This document shows, in pieces, positions 56,986-64,000 of a stretch of DNA of 64,000 nucleotides. Position 1 is the stretch's first letter, and every line of letters starts with the position of its first letter. Source of the DNA: Plantago major (lineage: Eukaryota; Streptophyta; Magnoliopsida; Lamiales; Plantaginaceae); assembly GCA_026545765.1 (NCBI GenBank), contig CM048842.1:19432667-19496666 (forward strand), in the 5' to 3' direction. The notes beneath the pieces are model-generated. The model saw only the letters and a program-made list of their open reading frames with translations. It did not search any database and was not told the origin of the DNA. A program made the position numbers and the translations under genes.

Positions 56986-59900
56986 ATGGCCCCTAAAAGT
57001 TCAACCACACTGAAATCTCAATCCTCCACCTGATCACGAAAAGCAAGCACCAGAGTTGGTTATTGTGAACAACCGACTGGTAGGAGACTTTAATCCTGAC
57101 CATTGGACTTCAAATCACAGAATGATTTGGGGTGGTGCCATGGTTGAGGAATACCTCACGGCTGGAATAGAGAACCAAGCCGACAGCAAGCTAATTCTTG
57201 ACATGCTTGAAAAGGCACAAATCAAGGGCTTTCTATATGCTCGACCTAGTGGAATTTCATCACTCGATGTGTTGGAATTCTACAACAACCTGTGATTATT
57301 TCTGTATTTCAAGGCACCTGAAATAGTGTTCACAAAACCTCACCCAAGGAAAGGAAATCCTTACGGACTTAACAACTTTCAGAAGTTGTTTGAGTTTCAA
57401 AATCTTGGAAATGATTTTGAAATAAACACCAAGGATGATGAACTCCTTGAAGGTGTTAAGAAGAATCAGATGACGTGTGTGATCTTGAAAATCGATACAC
57501 CCACCGAGTTCAAGCTTTCGACATCCGAACCGGACATCCGATGGTTCACTTTGGGATGTACGCTTGCATTCTTCACAGATGCTTTGATGGTCTACAAGGA
57601 GGTCTTGACGGATAAGCCAAGAATGATGGATCATGATGTTCTTGCGAATCAACAAGACAAAAGGTCGGAAAACCCTTTTAATCGGGGAAAGTACGCCTTC
57701 ATGAAGTTTGTGAAGAAAATTCAAGGCTTCGAGCCTAAGATTGCCAAAGGACTAGCTGAGCCAAAGGCCACAGTAGGCTATGGTCTGAAGATATGCTACT
57801 TGCTGGAGAAGCTTGGCATTGAGCTCGGAGAGACGGCAGAAATAGCCAACAGTAACCTACTCTACAAATATGAGTATACAAACTTGATGAAAAAGGTTAA
57901 GGTGGTCTCGAAAGGTTCTAAGAAGCGAAAGTCCGAAAAGGTATCAAGAAAAGGTTGCGACCAAGAAGCCTGTAACTTCAAGAAAGAAGTCTGGCGGATC
58001 GTAAGACACACCCAAAGAGGTTGTCAATTCTCAGATATCTGCAGGCATTGCCGATGAACTGATAAAGGCAGATGAAATCATCAATGCTGCAAAAGAGTTA
58101 TCAACTACTGAACAAGTAGACTCAGCAAGAGAAAGTGCTTCCAGAAATGTGAAGACTATTACGTAAAGCCTTGGCGATGAACTCATAAATGCCGCCAAAA
58201 GTGGTGAAAACACCAAGCCCTATCTGCGAAACCGCAGAATAATGGACCAATCACCCTAATCGTGATGAGAGCTCTAACGATGAAGATGATGCACCATCTC
58301 TCAAGTCCTAGAAAGAACAAAGAGGGCTAAGGTTATCGAATAAAGAATCGTGATAAGGTATTCAAGAAGAACCTACACCACAAAGTTCTTGAACCTATAG
58401 CAAAGGTTGTTGGTGCAAACACATCATCAGGGAACTTTTCTTACGCACAACTCCCAGAAGCCCTGATGAGTGGTAATTTAGTGCTGGCAGATACCGATGA
58501 AAATGCCACATCTAAAAATCTGGAAGAACATTCTACTGACCAATCCTCTCCGCCTGCATAACCACAACAACCACAAACACAACAACCACAACAGCCACAA
58601 GTGGTTGGTGAAATGGTAAATGAACTCCATTTCGAATTACCAGCAATACAGTATGCTGAAGAAAATCCTGCAAAAGAGCAGGTTCCCCAACTCAATGAGA
58701 GGGATCAAACTGAGACATTTCCTCAGAATGATCAACCAGGGGAGGCAACTGAGTTGCATACTCAGGAAAGGTGTGAAGTACCAGAAACTTCAAACAAAGA
58801 AACTACACTGGGACAAGAAGACCAAAGTATAGAAAGGTCACAAGTTCCAGAGACCAATCAGCCTGAAATTGCTCAGGTACCTGACCGGTTTAACTCTTAT
58901 CTTGTGAAAATTTTTATGCTTATACATCTTGTTACTCATAAAATTTCTTTGTTACAGGCTGAGTTAGAAACAGAAAAACAAGAGGAAGCTGAAAAGCTTA
59001 CCTCAGAAACTGAGAAGGGGGTTTCCTCAACCTCGCCTCTTAAGATATCTGAGCCTGTGCCACAGGTAATAATTGATTCTTAAGATAACACTTCTTCAGT
59101 TATAAGTTTATGCGCTTAATCATTAAAATGAATGTTGCTAACAGGCTCCAACTGAGAAAGAGGAAGATAAGGCAGAAATGCCAGAAGAAAACCCAGAAAC
59201 CGACAAGGTTTCTGAAGAACAGATCATTGAGCCTTCCAGTATGAAGGTATATGAAAATCAATGATAAATATTCTTCACCTTGGGTTAACTAAAATCTTCT
59301 CTAAATTATTCAATGCTTTCTACTCACAAGCTCACTCGAGTAGAAGTGCAAGGGACGAGTTGACATCCTCGCACTATGGAAATTGATGAGGCATCAAGGC
59401 CTTCATCACAAGAAAAGATTCCAGAGACTGCACAAGTCTCTAAGAGACAAGTATCTGAGCCTCCCATGGAGGTAATTGACCTCTCAGATATCTGACTTGT
59501 CACTTAAAGTTTTCTTGATAAAATTTCCTAAGTATTGTGATAATGTTAATTCTCAGGTTCAAGAAAGAAAGGTTGATGAGGACCAGACTTCCAAGTCTCC
59601 GCCTCACAACAAGATATCTCGAGACACCAATTGTCTCAAGAGAACAAATCTCTGAGCTCAAGTACTTACTCAGGTAACTCAGAAACTAAACTACACCTCT
59701 CCTCAGATATCTGTAAAAGTTTTGAAGCTCACTCAAAACTCTTTCTTTCAGGCTCAAACAAGTGCCGAGCAGGCTCCCAATGTTGAGACAAGGGACCTAC
59801 TTCCCTTCTTCAAAGCTCACACCCTGCCAAAGCACATTAAATGCTTCAAGAAATGGCAAAGGTTAAGGTGCTCTGATCTCTCTGAAATATTGAGAATCAC

Positions 59901-62555
59901 AGATCAACCAAACAGACGAGCATGAGCTCTTGACTTGGAGACATACATCCATGCAATGTTCCCTACCGAGCATATTACGATTCGACTCTATTGCATAAGG
60001 ATTTCTCCAGAAGTGGCGCCGCTTGATACAAGCCTTTGAACAGTGATGGTCGACAAGATTACAAATGGCATTTAAGCCATTCCGCCCAAACTCTGCAATT
60101 TATACCTTCTGAACAAGAAGAGGTTAATGGGCAGAAGATCACTATTCCTGAAGTGATCAATCTTATATCTGAAGATGATGAGGAGGAAGAGATAAACGAA
60201 AATGACTTCGATGAACCTCCCTCTGACCATCACCAAAAGGATGACACAGATAAAAAGGATGATGATGATGCCCCTGCACCAGGGACCGGAGGAATTTCGC
60301 TAAGAAATGATGCCTCAGCTGCTGAAAAGCACACTGAGAAGACTTCAGTAAATCTCCGTCTCCATCTCCTCGTAAATCTACTCATCCATCTTCTAACCAA
60401 CACCCGCCATTACTGAACAAGTAGTTGAGCTTTCTGAAGAAACTAATCAGAAAATATTAAACACTCAAACCAGATCTGCTCAACTCAGACAACTTTTGGA
60501 AGAAGAACAACAGCTCCATCTTCAACTGGAAGATCAAATAGCTAAATCCAGAGACAAGCTTGATCAACTACAAGATCAATACTTACAAGAAATGATTGCT
60601 TACTCTGAGGTTAGAGAGCTACAGGATGTTGTGCATGATATCACCAAAGAACTCGATACTGAAGAAGTATCTGAAGTCAAGCATGATGCTAAGGCTGCAT
60701 CATCTGCAAAAGAAGTACCATCCTCCTCCCAAAAAGGGAAGAAACCAATCTCTGAGATGGTTGCTGGACTCGATACAATCGATGAAAATGTCCAAGAGGA
60801 TGAAGATCACTGGGCTGATTACTCAGATGATGAAGAAGACAAGACTTTGGCAGAGCACCGCAATGAACATCTAGCGGTTTCTCACTTGAAAAGGAAGCTG
60901 ATTGCTCCTGCAATATTCAGCAAACTGCCAAATGTCCACTCCCATGAATACATGAACAGATGTCAAGTACTGTCTCATCTCAGAAAGGAGTTGTCTTCAC
61001 AGAACAAGGAAGTAATTGCCTCCGTCCCCTCTGAAATGAGAAAGTTCACTGAGCTCATCACTCAGAGAACAACTAGCATAGTCATTTCTTAGAAAGATCT
61101 AGGAATGATAAGGGACGATGATGCGTCTTTAGCTGAAAAAGCTTTCCAAGAGGCAAGTTACACTGCTGGAAAAGCAGATGCCATCCTAGGCCCACTGGCA
61201 GAGCTCACTGATAAGGACAATGGACTTATCAAGCAAAATCAGGAGCTCAAAGCCGAACTTCAGAAGTTGGTCACTGCCTATAATTATTTACAAGGGCACT
61301 TCAACTCTCTCTCAGATTCCTTTATGAGAATGAGTCAGCCAACAATGACTAAGGGGGAAAAAATGTACAAATCTGGACCTCAAAGTCAGGGGGAATGGGA
61401 AGGAGAAGAAAACAAGAAGACATCTGAGTCAAAAGCTCAGAAAGGAAGAAGAAACATGAAAACTTCCCAGCCACCACTCAGAATCAATGAACCCTCCTCA
61501 AGCCAAGCTGCTTTGCAAATAGTAGCTGCTTCCCAGAAACCTACTGAAGGAACTAAAATGACAACAAGGGCCATGGCACAGAAACCTCCAAGGAGTACCA
61601 AGGCTCCAAGGAGAAGACAAGTTAAAGGGATTGATGAATCTTCTGAAGAAGAAGAAGAAGGTCAAATCAAGTCCCTGGGCAATGAAGAAGGTCAGAAACT
61701 CTCACAAGATCTAATCTTGATGATGATGAGGAAACCGATGAAGATGAAGCTCCTCTTCACGTAAAAAGGAAAATTGAAAGCCTAATCGAGCCCATAGTCG
61801 CAAAGCCCTAGCGCTAAAACACCCTATGGAAATACCAAGTCTATCCAGGTGGTTCTTCAAGCAACAACCCCAAAGAGAATTCAAGATGAGAAGGAACAGA
61901 TCGAGAGTGAGCAAAGACAAAGTCAACTTCCACTCGTGCCGTAAGAAGCCAAAATAGAGTATGTAAAGTATGACAATGATTCCTCTCTGTGTGCATCAAT
62001 CAGAAAAATGGCTATTGGATTCTGGAACTTAAGCATCTATTGGTAAATTCAAGATTTCCAGAACCAATCCATAAACAACTTATGGCATGGAGAAAAGATA
62101 AGCCAACCTTGATCAACACCAATCACATTAAACCCTGGTTGGATTTTGAAGTTGTCAAGAGAACTGAAGCCATGAGAAAGGACCTCTCTGATGAATGTCC
62201 ATATGGAAGGCCAGATGATGTGCACAGAATTCTGAATATCACAGGAACAGGCACAAGAGCAAGACTCGCTGTAGAACCCTATGAATCGTTCTATCTAACT
62301 GAAGATCAATACAAGGGTGACATCAGATATCTGAGGATTATCTACGAATACTTCAAGCTTTCAGATATCAGAATAGAGCATGCCTGGAAGTGGGGAAAGT
62401 ACCTATGGGTCAAACATTTTGTCAAGAAAAACCCTACCAAAACCTATAAAGAGGTCTGTGGATTTGCCAGAGACACTGAGATGCTCGTCAGAACACTTCT
62501 CTATGATTATTCTGATGACATCAAAAGGTTTGGAGATAGGAAATTTGCAGACTGA
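56986..62555 (+). pseudogene. Extra 3' coding region of Copia B (SIRE-type, function unknown)
   Basis: Blocks parallel those of Copia A: an MAPK-like start at 56,986; RLVGDFNPDHWTSNHRMIWG; NPFNRGKYAFMKFVKKIQGF near 57,670; Glu/Gln-rich blocks at about 58,600-59,080; small blocks to about 59,760; a block with DLLPFFKAHTLPKHIKCFKK near 59,790; and an Asp-rich block near 60,180-60,260. A coiled coil follows (EEEQQLHLQLEDQIAKSRDK near 60,500), then a basic region near 61,440-61,620 and a C-terminal block with AWKWGKYLWVKHFVKKNPTK near 62,380, ending at 62,555. Several AT-rich spacers of roughly 80-100 bases begin GT and end AG. No function can be assigned. It is a fossil with several breaks. Confidence 0.7.
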
Positions 62556-62927
62556 TCCATAGAACTACTGTTGAAGACTTGAAGAGTTGAAGATTTGAAG
62601 ACTAGTTTATTAGGATGTTTACTTGGAGCTTGGTTACTCCTGTTGTCCTAATTTACTATGTAGTTTTTGTATTTTTGCTGACTGAGCCAAACTTGTTCTA
62701 TGTATTGAAGTTATCTGTAATCTCTCTTTATAACTTATCTGAAGAACTTACTCTCAGATAGTATTCTATAAAAGATAACTTGTCAACAAAGATCACACCT
62801 TGTGATTTGGTTGATGTTTACTTTCTGCACTTAATTAATTAAATTGAAGATCTTAAGAAAAGATTAAGTGTTGGATTGTTCACTCATCCAGATTTGTAAT
62901 AGGTAAGATAGTCATCGTTGACTGATC

Positions 62928-62940
62928 AAAAAGGGGGAAA
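62928..62940 (+). other. Polypurine tract of Copia B
   Basis: AAAAAGGGGGAAA directly precedes the 3' LTR and matches the tract of Copia A. Confidence 0.85.
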
Positions 62941-64000
62941 TTCGTTGGGAAATTTCTTGGAAATTTGTTAGGAAATTTGTTAGATATTTTGTTAGAAATA
63001 TCTGTTTAGATTTTGATCAGCAACATGATGACTTATCTTAGTCTCAGAAAGGTGATTAGTACTCTTGGTTCACTTGAACATTGTAAAAGAGGAAACCCAC
63101 TAAGTATGATAGTCTAGCTAATCTTGTATAGGATGTTAGGTCTCAAAATGTAATCTTTATTTTATGAAGAGAAGACCAAGAAGAAGACATCCAAGCAAAA
63201 CAAGCTCAACGACATTGAAGACTTGAAGAAACTGCACAAGATTATCGAATCGCTTTTTCAGATACCTTAGCCAGATATCTTGAAGACACGAATAGCTTTA
63301 AACAAACTATGTCACAAGAGATATCTGAGAAATAAGAAGCCTATCTGAAAACAAGGAAAGTGTCCACAGATATCTATTCTCAGATACCTTGAGCATTAAC
63401 CACATTTCTGAAAAAGAAATATATATATTGCAAACAAAGTTGTTTCAATAAATAGTGGTATCTGAAGATTGAAGATAAGGACGTGCAAAGAATCAGATAA
63501 CACTAGTCTCTGATACAAAGCATAGTTCCGTTGGCACTACAGGACAAAAAGTATAGTACAATGCATTTAATGCACGGACAGAGATGTCTAAATAAAAGCA
63601 ACGGCAGCTTCTGAAGAAGAAGACAAAACATGCTACAGTACTATACACAGATATCAATAGTTCGAATTTGAGCCTAACGGATACTATTCAAACGGTACTC
63701 AAATTCATCTATAAATATCAACACTTAGACTGCTTAAAGAGACACACGACACATCTTGAAAACACTGAACATCTTACTCTCTCAAAGCAACTTACTTATC
63801 CTCAAAGCTTTCTGTTGCGACCAAAGCTTTTGATCTTGAGTAACACTGAAGTTCTAAGTGTCCTGATCCTAAACAAGCACAGCTATCTGTGAAAGAGTTG
63901 AAACGAAAGATCAAGTATCTGAGATTCATTCTCTTGAACATTTATCTAAGACTTGGGTCAAGAAAAGAACAAGATACCATACATTGAAAAGTGTATTAAG
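62936..64000 (+). repeat. 3' LTR of Copia B, cut by the window edge
   Basis: From GGGAAATTCGTTGGG onward it follows the 5' LTR (48,968 onward) with about 2% difference. Around 0.65 kb of LTR, by comparison with the 1,734-base 5' copy, should lie beyond the window. Confidence 0.93.

Larger units (their letters stand above)
48964..64000 (+). mobile_element. Copia B: SIRE-like Ty1/copia element, nested in Copia A, runs off the window
   Basis: It has a 5' LTR (48964-50697), methionine-type primer-binding site, gag, protease, integrase, reverse transcriptase, RNase H, a long extra coding region, a polypurine tract and a 3' LTR cut by the window edge. The left flank is TTACG (48959-48963), so the same five bases are expected after the 3' LTR. 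By eye about twenty differences separate the two LTRs over ~1,060 comparable bases (about 2%), suggesting insertion around one million years ago. It is broken, with many breaks. Confidence 0.93.

Overview
This window is nuclear DNA from a flowering plant, most likely a eudicot. It holds a spliced, transit-peptide-bearing branching-enzyme-like gene, Stowaway and PIF/Harbinger DNA transposons, a LINE remnant, and a dense set of plant LTR retrotransposon families (Tat, Athila-like and SIRE-like Copia). There are no bacterial operons, tRNAs, rRNAs or CRISPR arrays.

Region 1 (1-6,550) is the 5' half of a host gene on the minus strand. It is the homologue of Arabidopsis BE1/EMB2729 (1,4-alpha-glucan-branching enzyme 3, plastid). 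Seven exons with consistent splice phases can be placed; the gene runs off the left edge. Its introns carry a LINE remnant, a Stowaway MITE and a possible larger Stowaway-type element.

Region 2 (6,550-10,270) holds an RNase H-like (RVT_3) coding fragment split by a 1.95-kb PIF/Harbinger element. The element has 16-bp inverted repeats and a TAA target duplication, and it carries only the Myb/SANT-like ORF, with no transposase. A TAA microsatellite and unassigned DNA follow.

Region 3 (10,270 to about 18,360) is a broken Tat-lineage Ty3/gypsy element with a dual RNase H arrangement and degenerate ~310-bp tandem repeats in its 3' untranslated part.

Region 4 (18,360-32,650) is host DNA with a minisatellite. 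The minisatellite is split by a complete-ended, non-autonomous Athila-like element on the minus strand (20,721-29,277, target duplication AGCTG). Beyond it are the last two exons of an unrecognised plus-strand host gene, whose probable 3' UTR contains a solo LTR (31,098-32,355, target duplication TTTAC) of a related family.

Region 5 (33,027-64,000) is a nested stack. An LTR-like sequence carries a small solo LTR and an Athila-like element inserted at 35,809. That element is interrupted by SIRE-like Copia A (minus strand, 38,156-48,963), and Copia A is interrupted inside its integrase by SIRE-like Copia B (plus strand, 48,964 past the window end). A and B lie in opposite orientation and form a very long imperfect inverted repeat.

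The most unusual signal is the large extra coding region between RNase H and the 3' LTR of both Copia copies. It is preceded by a conserved TATA-box leader and is made of short coding blocks separated by short AT-rich, intron-like spacers. It looks like a separately transcribed gene carried inside the retrotransposon. All LTR elements here are treated as fossils.
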